Part shown: piece after piece, positions 1-8,786 of the stretch
Layout: each line of letters starts with the position of its first letter
How positions within the stretch are numbered: the first letter of the stretch is position 1
Origin: Sphingomonadales bacterium
GTDB taxonomy: Bacteria > Pseudomonadota > Alphaproteobacteria > Sphingomonadales > Sphingomonadaceae
NCBI GenBank assembly: GCA_017309275.1
Contig: JAFKLT010000030.1
Span: 62,001 to 126,000, forward strand
Direction of reading: 5' to 3'
DNA: 64,000 nucleotides
Notes under the pieces: model-generated
Databases searched by the model: none
Told to the model about the DNA's origin: nothing
Seen by the model: only the letters and a program-made list of their open reading frames with translations
Translations under genes and position numbers: made by a program

Positions 1-2
1 CC

Positions 3-326
3 GACACGCGGACCGTTCTGATCCTGTTGGGGCTGGGCGTCTTCCTCTCTTCGATGCTGGGCGGGTTGCAGGCGACAACGGTGCAGCTTTTGACGCCCGC
101 GACGATGCGCGGACGGGCGATGGCCATGTATCTGCTGGTCGTGACCCTGCTGGGAATGGGGCTGGGTCCGCTGATCGTCGGCTTGCTGAGCGACCATGTC
201 TTTGCCGCGCTACCGGCGGCGCTGGCGACCGTTTCCACCGTGTCGCTGACGCTCGCGGCGGCGATCCTGTGGGCCGGACGCAACGCGGTGCGGCAATCGA
301 TCCTCGCCATGCGCGCGCCGGGCTAG
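3..326 (+). CDS. MFS transporter, C-terminal fragment
   Basis: The reading frame is open at the left window edge, so only the last 107 residues are visible. They contain three hydrophobic helices separated by short charged loops, with a segment around RGRAMAMYLLVVTLLGMGLGP that matches the late-helix region of major facilitator superfamily carriers. The protein ends in a short basic tail. The family assignment rests on this helix pattern only; the substrate cannot be told. It stops about 270 bp before the next gene, and a GCCCGG/CCGGGC hairpin at 361-379 without a T-run may help end its transcript. Confidence 0.75.
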   Translation, partial: DTRTVLILLGLGVFLSSMLGGLQATTVQLLTPATMRGRAMAMYLLVVTLLGMGLGPLIVGLLSDHVFAALPAALATVSTVSLTLAAAILWAGRNAVRQSILAMRAPG

Positions 327-484
327 GCCGAAAACTCCTTCCAATCCCGATGGCTCGATCGCCCGGCTGACGACCGGGCATGCGATGTGCGGCCTTCGCC
401 GCCCAGGGCGGTGGTTCTGCGCCGCCGCCGGGTGTAGAATGGGCGGCCGCCTGCCAGATCGCGCGCGGCGTCTTTTCTAATTTA

Positions 485-508
485 TCGAACATATCGAGTA
501 ATTTTATC
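485..508. promoter_or_regulatory. candidate LysR operator, copy 1
   Basis: This AT-rich 24-bp element starts with TCGAACATATCGA, a T-N11-A inverted repeat, and continues into AATTTTATC. A near-identical element lies at 8686-8709 between the lysR gene and the pirin genes; 20 of 24 positions agree. LysR regulators bind T-N11-A boxes, so the repeat links the 7744-8673 regulator to the operon that starts at 596. The match is seen in the sequence; the binding is inference. Confidence 0.55.
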
Positions 509-595
509 GTTCTGTTTCGTACAAATACTCCAGTCTAGACCGGCCTCACCCCGAACGGATCGGGATCCCGGATTTCTTCAGAAGGAGTGTCAGCC

Positions 596-1255
596 ATGTC
601 GATCAAAGCCACGCCGACCCCAGCCAAGGCCCTGCTGAACCCCAGCAACCACGCGCTGGTGCTCATCGATTTCCAGTCGCAAATGGCCTTCGCCACCAAA
701 TCGATCGCCCCCGAACTGCTGCGCAACAACGCCGCGCTCGTCTCGAACAGCGCCGCGGGTTTCAATGTGCCCACCATCCTGACCACCGTCGCCGAGAAGA
801 GCTTCTCCGGCCCGATGTTCAGCGAGATCACCGACGCCTTCCCCGGCCAGGCGCTGCTCGACCGCACCAGCATGAACACCTGGGAAGACGCCGCGGTGAT
901 CGAGGAAGTGAACCGGATCGGCAAGGATCGCATCGTCTTTGCCGGCCTGTGGACGTCGGTCTGCATCGTCGGCCCGGTGCTCTCCGCGCTCGAACAGGGG
1001 TTCGAGGCCTATGTCATCACCGACGCCAGCGGCGACATTTCGGAAGAAGCCCATGAACGCGCCGTCGAACGGATGGTGCAGGCGGGCGCGAAGCCGATCA
1101 CCGCGCTGCAATATCTGCTCGAACTGCAGCGCGACTGGGCGCGCGCCGATACCTATGACCTGACCACCGGCATCGCCCGCAAGTGGGGCGGCGCCTACGG
1201 CCTTGGCATCACCTATGCCAAGACGATGTTCGGCGCGTCGGAAGGCGGCCACTAA
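596..1255 (+). CDS. isochorismatase-like cysteine hydrolase (YcaC type)
   Basis: A 219-residue protein of the isochorismatase/cysteine hydrolase superfamily, cytoplasmic, substrate unknown. The catalytic Asp lies in [10 protein letters not shown] (D25) and the nucleophilic Cys in [11 protein letters not shown] (C123), both as in YcaC-like members. The ATG at 596 is chosen because GAAGGAG (581-587) sits 8 bases upstream; an in-frame GTG at 587 falls inside that ribosome site. It opens the putative LysR-controlled cluster and is separated from the next gene by a terminator-like hairpin. Family members act on small amides or are of unknown function, so no substrate is proposed. Confidence 0.9.
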   Translation: MSIKATPTPAKALLNPSNHALVLIDFQSQMAFATKSIAPELLRNNAALVSNSAAGFNVPTILTTVAEKSFSGPMFSEITDAFPGQALLDRTSMNTWEDAAVIEEVNRIGKDRIVFAGLWTSVCIVGPVLSALEQGFEAYVITDASGDISEEAHERAVERMVQAGAKPITALQYLLELQRDWARADTYDLTTGIARKWGGAYGLGITYAKTMFGASEGGH

Positions 1256-1262
1256 CTCCCCC

Positions 1263-1295
1263 GGGGCCGGGCTCCACGCGGGTTCGGCCCCTTTT
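1263..1295 (+). terminator. terminator-like hairpin between hydrolase genes
   Basis: GGGGCCG (1263-1269) pairs with CGGCCCC (1285-1291) and is followed directly by TTTT. It lies between the stop of the isochorismatase-like gene and the next ribosome site. It would act as a partial attenuator, favouring the first gene over the rest of the cluster. The T-run is short, so efficiency is doubtful. Confidence 0.45.
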
Positions 1296-1341
1296 CACGT
1301 CCCGCACCTTCTCCCTCTCTTTGTCTGAAAGGATTATTGTC

Positions 1342-2178
1342 ATGAGCTTTGTCACCACCAACGACGGCACCAACATCTTCTACAAGGATTGGGGTCCGAA
1401 GGACGCCCAGCCGATCGTCTTCCACCACGGCTGGCCGCTGTCGTCGGACGATTGGGACGCGCAGATGCTCTTCTTCCTCGCGAACGGCTATCGCGTCGTC
1501 GCGCACGATCGCCGCGGCCACGGTCGCTCGGATCAGGTGAGCGAGGGTCACGACATGGCGCATTATGCCGCCGACGCGGCCGCCGTCGCCGACCATCTCG
1601 ACCTTCGCAACGCAATCCACATCGGTCATTCGACCGGCGGCGGCGAGGTCGCGGCCTATGTCGCGCGCCACGGCATCCCGCAGGGCCGCGTTGCCAAGGC
1701 GGTGCTGGTCAGCGCCGTGCCGCCGATCATGCTGAAGACCGATCGCTACCCCGGTGGCCTGCCGATCGAAGTGTTCGACGGCTTCCGCGCCGCGCTGGCC
1801 GCCAATCGCGCCGGCTTCTTCCGCGACGTCGCCGCGGGTCCCTTCTACGGCTTCAATCGCCCCGGCGCGAAGGTCGACGAGGCGGTCGTCGACAATTGGT
1901 GGCGCCAGGGAATGACGGGCAGCGCCAAGGCGCATTATGACGGCATCAAGGCCTTTTCGGAAACCGACCAGACCGACGATCTGAAGGCGATCACCGTCCC
2001 CACGCTCGTCCTGCACGGCGATGACGATCAGATCGTGCCTTACAAGAATGCCGGCGTTCTGCAGGCGGAAATCCTGCCGAATGCGACGCTGAAAATCTAC
2101 GAAGGCTTCTCGCACGGCATGCTGACGGTCAACGCCGACGTGCTCAACGCCGACCTGCTCGCCTTCGCGAAGGCCTGA
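1342..2178 (+). CDS. alpha/beta hydrolase (non-heme chloroperoxidase-like)
   Basis: A 278-residue alpha/beta-fold hydrolase of the non-heme chloroperoxidase/aryl esterase group. The nucleophile elbow is GHSTGG (S97), the acid lies in [12 protein letters not shown] and the catalytic His in GFSHGM near the C-terminus. [15 protein letters not shown] in the N-terminal third is typical of this group. No signal peptide is seen, so it is cytoplasmic. The ATG at 1342 follows GAAAGGA about 7 bases upstream. The enzyme probably cleaves a small ester or lactone or has perhydrolase activity; the physiological substrate is unknown. It is followed 22 bp later by the XapX gene. Confidence 0.9.
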   Translation: MSFVTTNDGTNIFYKDWGPKDAQPIVFHHGWPLSSDDWDAQMLFFLANGYRVVAHDRRGHGRSDQVSEGHDMAHYAADAAAVADHLDLRNAIHIGHSTGGGEVAAYVARHGIPQGRVAKAVLVSAVPPIMLKTDRYPGGLPIEVFDGFRAALAANRAGFFRDVAAGPFYGFNRPGAKVDEAVVDNWWRQGMTGSAKAHYDGIKAFSETDQTDDLKAITVPTLVLHGDDDQIVPYKNAGVLQAEILPNATLKIYEGFSHGMLTVNADVLNADLLAFAKA

Positions 2179-2200
2179 GGCAAAGAGGGAGAACGGACCG

Positions 2201-2449
2201 ATGAAAATCTACCTCGTCTCGCTGGGCGCCGGACTGCTCGCCGGTCTTGTCTACAGCCTGCTCGGCGTCCGTTCTCCCGCCCCGCCCGTCGTCGCGCTCG
2301 TCGGACTCGCGGGGATCCTGCTCGGCGAACAGATCGTCCCGATCGCCAAGCGCATCGCCGACCGGACCGAACTGGCGCGCTTCGTTCGCGAGGATTGCGC
2401 CCCGCAGATTCTGGGCACGCCGCCCCCGCGCCAGGAGCATGACGCATGA
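2201..2449 (+). CDS. XapX domain (DUF1427) small membrane protein
   Basis: An 82-residue protein whose first 50 residues match the XapX/DUF1427 domain: MKIYLVSLGAGLLAGLVYSL, then LGVRSPAPPVVALVGLAGILLGEQ. Two hydrophobic helices are joined by the conserved RSPAPP turn, followed by a polar cytoplasmic tail of about 30 residues. Function is unknown in the family. It overlaps the next gene by four bases (ATGA), so it is coupled to the amidohydrolase, with which XapX proteins are often encoded. Confidence 0.85.
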   Translation: MKIYLVSLGAGLLAGLVYSLLGVRSPAPPVVALVGLAGILLGEQIVPIAKRIADRTELARFVREDCAPQILGTPPPRQEHDA

Positions 2450-4377
2450 ACCCGATCACCCGCCGCCAGGCGCTTGCCGGCGCCGCCACCACCGCCCTTC
2501 TCTCTGCATCGGAAAGCTTCGCCATGAGCCCCAAGGACCTGATCATCGTCAACGCAAAGGTGACCACGCTCGACCGCGCCAATCCGGTCGCGGAAGCGGT
2601 CGCGATCCGCGACGGCAAATTCCTGAGCGTCGGCAGCGAACAGGCGGTCCGCGCCGCCGCCGGCCCCGACGCCAACGTGATCGACGCGAAGGGCGGCCGC
2701 CTGATCCCCGGCCTGATCGACAGCCACATTCACGTCATCCGCGGCGGGCTCAACTATAATATGGAATTGCGCTGGGACGGCGTACCGAGCCTCGCCGACG
2801 CGATGGCGATGCTGAAAAAGCAGGCCGCGAACACGCCGCCGCCGCAATGGGTGCGCGTCGTCGGCGGCTTTACCGAGCATCAGTTCGCCGAAAAGCGCCT
2901 GCCGACGCTCGACGAGATCAACGCCGCAGCGCCTGAGACGCCGGTGTTCATCCTCCACCTCTATGACCGCGCGCTGCTCAATGCCGCCGCGCTGCGGGCC
3001 GTCGGATACACCAAGGACACGCCGAACCCGCCGGGCGGCGAAATCGTCCGCGACGCCGCCGGCAACCCGACCGGCCTGCTGCTGGCACAGCCCAATGCGA
3101 CGATCCTCTATGCGACGCTGGCCAAGGGGCCGAAGCTGCCCGAGGATTATCAGGTCAATTCGACGAAGCACTTCATGCGCGAGCTGAATTCACTGGGTGT
3201 CACCAGCGTGATCGACGCCGGTGGCGGCTTCCAGAATTATCCCGACGACTACCAGATCATCGAAAAGCTCCACAAGGACGGCGAGATGACGCTGCGCATC
3301 GCGTACAACCTTTTCACGCAGAAGCCGAAGGAAGAGCTCAAGGATTTCGCGACCTGGTCGACGCAGGTAAAGCCCGGCGACGGCGACGACACCTATCGCC
3401 ACAACGGCGCGGGCGAGATGCTCGTCTATTCGGCGGCGGACTTCGAGGATTTCCGCGTCGAGCGGCCCGACATGCCGGCGAACATGGAAAGCGACCTCGA
3501 ACCGGTGGTGCGCCTGCTCGCCGAGCGTAAATGGCCGTGGCGGCTCCACGCGACCTATGACCAGACGATCGGCCGCGCGCTCGACGTGTTCGAAAAGGTC
3601 AACAGGGACATCCCGCTTCAGGGCCTCAACTGGTTCTTCGACCATGCCGAGACGATCAGCGAGCGCAATATCGATCGCATCGCGGCACTCGGCGGCGGCA
3701 TTGCGGTCCAGCACCGGATGATGTTCCAGGGCGAATATTTCATCGAACGCTATGGCGCCAAGGCGGCCGAGGCGACCCCGCCGATCAAGCGGATGATGGA
3801 GGCCGGCATCCCCGTCGGCGCCGGCACCGACGCGACGCGCGTCGCCAGCTACAACCCCTGGGTCTCGCTGTCGTGGCTGGTCACGGGCAAGACGCTGGGC
3901 GGCACGACGCTCTATCCGGTGCAGGGTCGCCTCGACCGCGAAACCGCGCTGCGCCTCTGGACCGAAAAGAACACATGGTTCTCGAACGAGGTCGGCAAGA
4001 AGGGACAGATCAAGGCCGGCCAGCTCGCCGATCTGGCGTTGCTGTCGGGCGATTATTTCGGCGTGGCGGAAAGCGAGATCGTGCATCTGCGTTCGGTGCT
4101 GACCATCCTCGGCGGCAAGGTCGTGTATGGCGAGGGCGACTATGGCCCCCTCGCCCCCGCGCTCCCCAAGCCGATGCCGGACTGGTCGCCGGTCGCAACC
4201 TTCGGCGGCCATTATCGCCGGCCCGAGGGCGCGCAGAAGATGGCGGCCGCCTGCGGCTGCGCCTCGTCCTGCGCCGTCCACGGCCACGACCATGCCGCGG
4301 CGCTCGGCGCCAATGTCCCCGCCGCCGACGTCCAGAGCTTCTGGGGCGCCTTCGGCTGCGGCTGCTGGGCGGTCTGA
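2446..4377 (+). CDS. Tat-exported YtcJ-like amidohydrolase with Cys/His tail
   Basis: A 643-residue metal-dependent amidohydrolase. It starts with a twin-arginine signal (RRQALAGAATTALLSA), so it is likely exported folded to the periplasm. The metal-binding HxH lies in LIDSHIHVIRGG, and a later conserved GTDATRVASYNPW segment carries the active-site Asp; the layout fits the YtcJ-like subfamily. After the fold, the last 45 residues hold five cysteines (603, 605, 609, 638, 640) and the His-rich stretch VHGHDHA, suggesting an extra metal- or thiol-reactive module. Substrate unknown. It is coupled to XapX upstream and followed after 3 bp by DoxX. Confidence 0.9.
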   Translation: MNPITRRQALAGAATTALLSASESFAMSPKDLIIVNAKVTTLDRANPVAEAVAIRDGKFLSVGSEQAVRAAAGPDANVIDAKGGRLIPGLIDSHIHVIRGGLNYNMELRWDGVPSLADAMAMLKKQAANTPPPQWVRVVGGFTEHQFAEKRLPTLDEINAAAPETPVFILHLYDRALLNAAALRAVGYTKDTPNPPGGEIVRDAAGNPTGLLLAQPNATILYATLAKGPKLPEDYQVNSTKHFMRELNSLGVTSVIDAGGGFQNYPDDYQIIEKLHKDGEMTLRIAYNLFTQKPKEELKDFATWSTQVKPGDGDDTYRHNGAGEMLVYSAADFEDFRVERPDMPANMESDLEPVVRLLAERKWPWRLHATYDQTIGRALDVFEKVNRDIPLQGLNWFFDHAETISERNIDRIAALGGGIAVQHRMMFQGEYFIERYGAKAAEATPPIKRMMEAGIPVGAGTDATRVASYNPWVSLSWLVTGKTLGGTTLYPVQGRLDRETALRLWTEKNTWFSNEVGKKGQIKAGQLADLALLSGDYFGVAESEIVHLRSVLTILGGKVVYGEGDYGPLAPALPKPMPDWSPVATFGGHYRRPEGAQKMAAACGCASSCAVHGHDHAAALGANVPAADVQSFWGAFGCGCWAV

Positions 4378-4380
4378 GCG

Positions 4381-4791
4381 ATGAACACCCCTGCCCCAAT
4401 CGCCCGCCTGCTCGGCGACCGCCGCTTCGGTACCCTCGCCGCGGCGCTGCTCACCCTCCCCTATTGGACCAGCGGCATCGCCAAGCTGTTCGACCTCGGC
4501 GGCGCGCTCGGCGAAGCGCGGCATTTCGGGCTGGAGCCCGCCGCACTGGTCGTCCTGCTGACGATTGCGGTTCAGATCGGCGGCTCGCTCCTCGTCATCC
4601 TCGGGCGCCGGGCGTGGCTCGGCGCGGGCGCGCTCGGCGTGTTCACCGCCGCCGCGACGCTGATCGCGCATCCTTTCTGGCAGGTCGCCGACCCGATGGC
4701 GCGCTTCCACGAACGCAACACCTTCCTCGAACATGTCGGGCTGATCGGCGGCCTGATGCTCGCGGCCATCCTGCAGGAGCGCAAGGCATGA
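4381..4791 (+). CDS. DoxX family membrane protein
   Basis: A 136-residue protein with about four hydrophobic helices. The first segment, LLTLPYWTSGIAKLFDLGGA, and the HFGLEP turn are typical of the DoxX family, inner-membrane proteins related to quinone-linked subunits. It probably sits in the cytoplasmic membrane beside the other products of this cluster. The start lies 3 bp after the amidohydrolase stop, and its TGA overlaps the ATG of the following MFS gene (ATGA). Biochemical role unknown. Confidence 0.85.
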   Translation: MNTPAPIARLLGDRRFGTLAAALLTLPYWTSGIAKLFDLGGALGEARHFGLEPAALVVLLTIAVQIGGSLLVILGRRAWLGAGALGVFTAAATLIAHPFWQVADPMARFHERNTFLEHVGLIGGLMLAAILQERKA

Positions 4792-6386
4792 CCGCGTCGA
4801 CCGCCGGGACCGCTGCCCCCGCCGCCGAGCGCCCGCTCGCCAGCCCGATGTTCCGCGCCCTGTGGATCGCGACGATCGTATCGAACGTCGGCACCTGGAT
4901 GCACGACGTCGGCGCGGGCTGGCTGATGACCTCGCTGTCGCCCGACCCGTTGATGGTCGCGCTGGTGCAGGCCGCAACGACCTTTCCGATGTTCGCGCTG
5001 GCGCTGCCCGCCGGGGCGCTCGCCGACATCGTCGACCGCCGCCGCCTGCTGATCGGTGCGCAGCTCTTCGGCCTGATCGGCGCTGCCGGGCTGGCCGCGA
5101 TCACCCTCTCGGGCCTGACCACCGCCTGGGTGCTCTTGGTCTTCACCGCGCTGATCGCGGTGGGGGCCGCTTTTTCGGCCCCTGCCTTCCAGGCGATCGT
5201 GCCCGAACTCGTGCCGCCGAAGGCGCTGCAACAGGCGGTCGCGCTCAACTCGCTGGGCGTCAATATCGCCCGCGCGATCGGCCCGGCGCTGGGCGGCGTC
5301 ATCATCGCCGCATCGGGTCCGGCCGCCGTTTTCGCGGTCAACGCGCTGTCGGTAATCGGCGTCATCATCGTGCTGGTCCGCTGGCGCCGGACCGCGACCG
5401 AACGCCATCTGCCCGCCGAACATATGGTCGGCGCGATGCGCGCAGGGCTGCGCTATGCGATGCGCGCGCCCGAACTACAGGTCGTGCTCATCCGCTCGGT
5501 CGGCTTCTTCGTCTTCGCAAGCGGTCTCTGGGCGCTGCTGCCGATCATCGCGCGCCGCGACCTGGGACTGGGGCCGGCGGGCTATGGCGGCCTCCTGACC
5601 TTCATGGGGCTCGGCGCGATCGGCGGGGCGATCTTCATGCCCCGGCTGCGCGGGCGGATGGGCGCCAATATGATCACGCTCGCCGCGTCGATCCTGCTCG
5701 CCGCCGCAATGGCCGCGCTGTCGCTGGCGGGTGGCTTCTGGACCGCGTCCGCAGCTTTGTTCGTTGCCGGACTCGCATGGATCGCGATGATGGCCTCGCT
5801 CAACGGCGGCGCGCAGGCGACCTCGCCCGGCTGGGTCAAGGCGCGCGCGCTCGCCATCTATCTGCTGGTCTTTCAGGGATCGATGGCCGGGGGATCGGCG
5901 CTGTGGGGATCGGTCGCATCGCGCATCGGTGTTCCCTCGACGCTGCTTGCCGCCGCCGCGCTGCTCATCATCGCTGCGATCATCCTTGCATGGCGCTATC
6001 CGCTCGACCGTGCGAGCACGCTCGACCTCGCCCCTTCGGCGCACTGGCCCGCCCCGCTGGTCGACGGCACGGTGGAGCATGACAGCGGGCCGGTGCTGGT
6101 GACGATCGAGTATCGCATCGACCCGGCGAAGGTACCCGACTTCTTTGCCGCGATGCAGGCGATGCGCCGTATCCGCCGCCGCGACGGCGCCATCCATTGG
6201 GGCGTCTATGAAGATACCTCGGTCCCCGGCACGGTGATCGAAAGCTTCACGGTCGAAAGCTGGCTCGAACATCTGCGTCAGCACGACCGCGTGACCAATG
6301 CGGATCGCGTGCAGCAGGAGGCGCTTCGCGCCTTCCAGACCGACGATACGACGCCGATCGTTCGCCACTTCGTCACCCGCCGCTGA
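4788..6386 (+). CDS. MFS exporter fused to antibiotic-biosynthesis-monooxygenase-like domain
   Basis: A 532-residue fusion. Residues about 20-410 form a 12-helix MFS_3 (enterobactin-exporter-like) carrier, opening with MFRALWIATIVSNVGTWMHD. The last 100 or so residues (from GPVLVTIEYRIDP) look like a ferredoxin-like ABM dimeric barrel on the cytoplasmic side, with IHWGVYED and ESFTVESWLEHLRQHDR. The architecture is known for this MFS subgroup. The start at 4788 overlaps the DoxX stop, and a longer upstream open frame is antisense noise. Likely exports a toxic small molecule; which one is unknown. Confidence 0.88.
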   Translation: MTASTAGTAAPAAERPLASPMFRALWIATIVSNVGTWMHDVGAGWLMTSLSPDPLMVALVQAATTFPMFALALPAGALADIVDRRRLLIGAQLFGLIGAAGLAAITLSGLTTAWVLLVFTALIAVGAAFSAPAFQAIVPELVPPKALQQAVALNSLGVNIARAIGPALGGVIIAASGPAAVFAVNALSVIGVIIVLVRWRRTATERHLPAEHMVGAMRAGLRYAMRAPELQVVLIRSVGFFVFASGLWALLPIIARRDLGLGPAGYGGLLTFMGLGAIGGAIFMPRLRGRMGANMITLAASILLAAAMAALSLAGGFWTASAALFVAGLAWIAMMASLNGGAQATSPGWVKARALAIYLLVFQGSMAGGSALWGSVASRIGVPSTLLAAAALLIIAAIILAWRYPLDRASTLDLAPSAHWPAPLVDGTVEHDSGPVLVTIEYRIDPAKVPDFFAAMQAMRRIRRRDGAIHWGVYEDTSVPGTVIESFTVESWLEHLRQHDRVTNADRVQQEALRAFQTDDTTPIVRHFVTRR

Positions 6387-6388
6387 CG

Positions 6389-7747
6389 ATGCGTATCCTG
6401 GCCCTGTTCGCCGCGCTGCTGCCCCTCGCGGCGCAGGCGCAGGAGGTGGCGCAGACCAATTTGCGCTATGACGAGGACTGGTCGGTGCTGCGCGATGCGG
6501 CGCGCGACGGTTGGCGCGGGGCCAAATATATCCCGCTCGCAAGGGACGGATCGGCCTATCTGACGCTGGGCGGCGAGGCGCGGGCTCGCTTCGAGGGGTT
6601 CGACGACAATCTCTGGGGCGATCCGCCGGCGCCCGACGACGGCTATCTGTGGCTGCGTGTCCTGCCGCACGCCGACCTGCACGCAGGGCCCGCGCGCGTC
6701 TTCGTACAAGGCATCGCCGGCTATGCTCGCGGTGTCGGCGCGGGCAAGGGCCCGGCCGACGAAACCGGGATCGACCTGTTGCAGGGTTTTGCCGACGTCC
6801 GCGTCCCGCTGGGCGGGACCGACAGCCTGACGCTGCGCGGCGGGCGCGAACTCGTCGCGTTGGGGTCAGAGCGGCTCGTCGGCATTCGCTATGGCCCGAA
6901 TATTCCTCAGGCGTTCGACGGCGCACGCGCGATCGCGGATATTGGCCCGGTCCGCGTCGACGCATTTCATCTCCGCCCGGTGGCGATCGGCGCCGGCGAT
7001 TTCGACGACCGCACATCAAAGACGCGGCGGCTCGACGGGCTTTATGCAACCATTACCCCCGCAAAGGACATCGGCATCGACGCCTATTGGCTGGGCTATA
7101 CGAACGCGGATGCGCGCTTCGGCGGCCGCACCGGGCACGAAGCGCGCGACACATTCGGACTGCGCGTCTTCGGTCGGCGCGGCGACCTGCGCTGGAATTG
7201 GGAGGCGATGTTGCAGCGCGGCCGGTTCGCCGGCGACCGCATCCGCGCCTGGTCGCTCGCGACCGAAACCGCTTGGCGCTTTTCGCAGGCGCCGCTGACG
7301 CCGCGCATCCGTATGCGCGCGAACATCGCAAGCGGCGACCGCGACCCGAGCGACGACCGCCTCGGCACCTTCAACGCCCTATTTCCCAAGGGCAAATATT
7401 TCGGCGAGCTGTCGCCGATCGGCCCGCGCAATATCGTGAACCTTCATCCCAGCGTCGATTTCGATCTGGGCAAGGGGGTAACGATGGAACTGGTCGCGGC
7501 GCGTTTCTGGCGCGAAAGCCGCGGCGACGGCATATACGACCTCCCCGGCCAGCTCCTCCGTGCCGCGGGCACCAGCCGCGCGCGCCACATCGGCGACCAG
7601 GCGGAAATTTCCGCGGCCTGGCAGGCGAGCGACACGCTGTCCTTATCGGCATCGCTTTCGGCCTTTCGGCCCGGCGCCTTCATCCGCGAGACCGGCCCGG
7701 GACGGACGATCCGCATGGTCGGCGCCGAGGCGATGCTGAAATATTAA
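6389..7747 (+). CDS. alginate-export-type outer-membrane porin
   Basis: A 452-residue protein with a Sec signal peptide (MRILALFAALLPLAAQAQ) and a body of alternating beta strands typical of the Alginate_exp family of 18-strand outer-membrane porins: repeated xLxGGRELVALGSERLVG-like turns, and a C-terminal strand ending in MVGAEAMLKY. It probably gives a small substrate or product of this cluster passage across the outer membrane; alginate itself is not implied. The gene starts 2 bp after the MFS stop and its end overlaps the stop of the convergent lysR gene by 4 bp. Confidence 0.85.
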   Translation: MRILALFAALLPLAAQAQEVAQTNLRYDEDWSVLRDAARDGWRGAKYIPLARDGSAYLTLGGEARARFEGFDDNLWGDPPAPDDGYLWLRVLPHADLHAGPARVFVQGIAGYARGVGAGKGPADETGIDLLQGFADVRVPLGGTDSLTLRGGRELVALGSERLVGIRYGPNIPQAFDGARAIADIGPVRVDAFHLRPVAIGAGDFDDRTSKTRRLDGLYATITPAKDIGIDAYWLGYTNADARFGGRTGHEARDTFGLRVFGRRGDLRWNWEAMLQRGRFAGDRIRAWSLATETAWRFSQAPLTPRIRMRANIASGDRDPSDDRLGTFNALFPKGKYFGELSPIGPRNIVNLHPSVDFDLGKGVTMELVAARFWRESRGDGIYDLPGQLLRAAGTSRARHIGDQAEISAAWQASDTLSLSASLSAFRPGAFIRETGPGRTIRMVGAEAMLKY

Positions 7748-8673
7748 AGGTCGATCATGCCGGCGAGTTCGGCGTCCTTGCTGCCGAGTTCGACGAACTG
7801 TTCGAGCAGCCAGGACGCGGCGGGACCCGGCGGGGTATCGCGGCGCCATACCCCTGCAAAGCGATAGGTCCCGCCAGGGTGATCGGGCATCGCCAGCCTG
7901 ACGAGCGTGCCCGCCACCAGATCGGGCTCGATCATCGGCAAAGGCATGTTGCCCCAGCCGATCCCTTCGCGCAGCAGCGCGTGCGTCGCGCCCAGATCGG
8001 CGAGGCGCCATGTCTTCGGGCTCATCACCGAATAGTCGCGACCTTCGGTGAAACGCGAGCGGTCGGTCAGGACAAGCTGGGTATGATCGCGGCCGGCGCC
8101 CGGCGGGATGCGTTCCATCCGTCCGAGCGGGTGGTCGGGCGCGGCGACGGGCACCATCGGGATCGAACCTGCCGCGATGCATTCGACACCCTCGACGCCT
8201 GCCGCGAGCGGCCCCGAAATGCCGACGATGGCCCGGCGGTCGAGCACCATCGCGGTAATCGCACCCAGCGCCTCGACATGAAGGCGCAGCTGCACGGTCG
8301 GAAATTCGACCGCAAAGGCGCGCAGCACCTTTCCCAATCGTTCGGACGGCAGCATCACGTCGACGGCAAGGTCGACCTCGGCCTCCAGCCCATCGAGAAT
8401 GCCCTTCACCTTGGCGCGCAGTCCGTCGATGCCCAGCGAGATCGCCCGCGCCTCTGCCAGCAGGGCCCGGCCCGCCACGGTCAACTGCGGCTTGCGCGTC
8501 CCCTCCCGCTCGAACAACGTCAGGCCAAGCTGCGCCTCCAGATTCGCGATGCCATAGCTGATCACCGACACCGCGCGATTCAGCCGGCGCCCCGCCGCCG
8601 CGAAACTGCCGGCATCGACGATCGCCAGAAAGATACGGAGCTGGTCCAGCGTCGGGGTTCCGGGATTGCTCAC
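7744..8673 (-). CDS. LysR family transcriptional regulator
   Basis: A 309-residue LysR regulator. The N-terminal winged HTH is evident (LRIFLAIVDAGSFAAAGRRL, then IANLEAQLGLTLFERE), followed by a substrate-binding-like effector domain. The start is GTG at 8673. It lies opposite the pirin genes and convergent to the hydrolase/porin operon. The intergene holds a T-N11-A motif (8686-8709) that recurs upstream of 596, so it probably regulates itself, the pirins and the operon at 596. Effector unknown; an electrophilic or oxidant signal would fit the gene content but is inference. Confidence 0.92.
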   Translation of the reverse strand: MSNPGTPTLDQLRIFLAIVDAGSFAAAGRRLNRAVSVISYGIANLEAQLGLTLFEREGTRKPQLTVAGRALLAEARAISLGIDGLRAKVKGILDGLEAEVDLAVDVMLPSERLGKVLRAFAVEFPTVQLRLHVEALGAITAMVLDRRAIVGISGPLAAGVEGVECIAAGSIPMVPVAAPDHPLGRMERIPPGAGRDHTQLVLTDRSRFTEGRDYSVMSPKTWRLADLGATHALLREGIGWGNMPLPMIEPDLVAGTLVRLAMPDHPGGTYRFAGVWRRDTPPGPAASWLLEQFVELGSKDAELAGMIDL

Positions 8674-8685
8674 TTTTCCATTTCC

Positions 8686-8709
8686 TCGAACGTTTCGATG
8701 AATTTTATC
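8686..8709. promoter_or_regulatory. candidate LysR operator, copy 2
   Basis: This element begins TCGAACGTTTCGA (T-N11-A) and continues into AATTTTATC, the same layout as at 485-508. It lies 13 bp upstream of the lysR start and about 80 bp upstream of the first pirin, in position for autoregulation and divergent activation. Confidence 0.55.
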
Positions 8710-8786
8710 CCACTCTTCCTGACCCGTCGCAATCCCTAAATCATCCCCAACGGCCGCCGATCCCGGTGCGGCTCTGGAGACATCAT

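Noticed and set aside
3190-4977. 595-codon open frame on the minus strand across the amidohydrolase and DoxX genes
   Set aside because: It is Arg/Gly/Ala-rich, has no recognizable domain or ribosome site, and lies antisense to well-supported genes. GC-rich DNA often keeps such frames open.
7744-7747. Four-base overlap of the porin and lysR ends as an annotation error
   Set aside because: Both stop codons are clear (TAA on each strand) and both proteins have normal ends.
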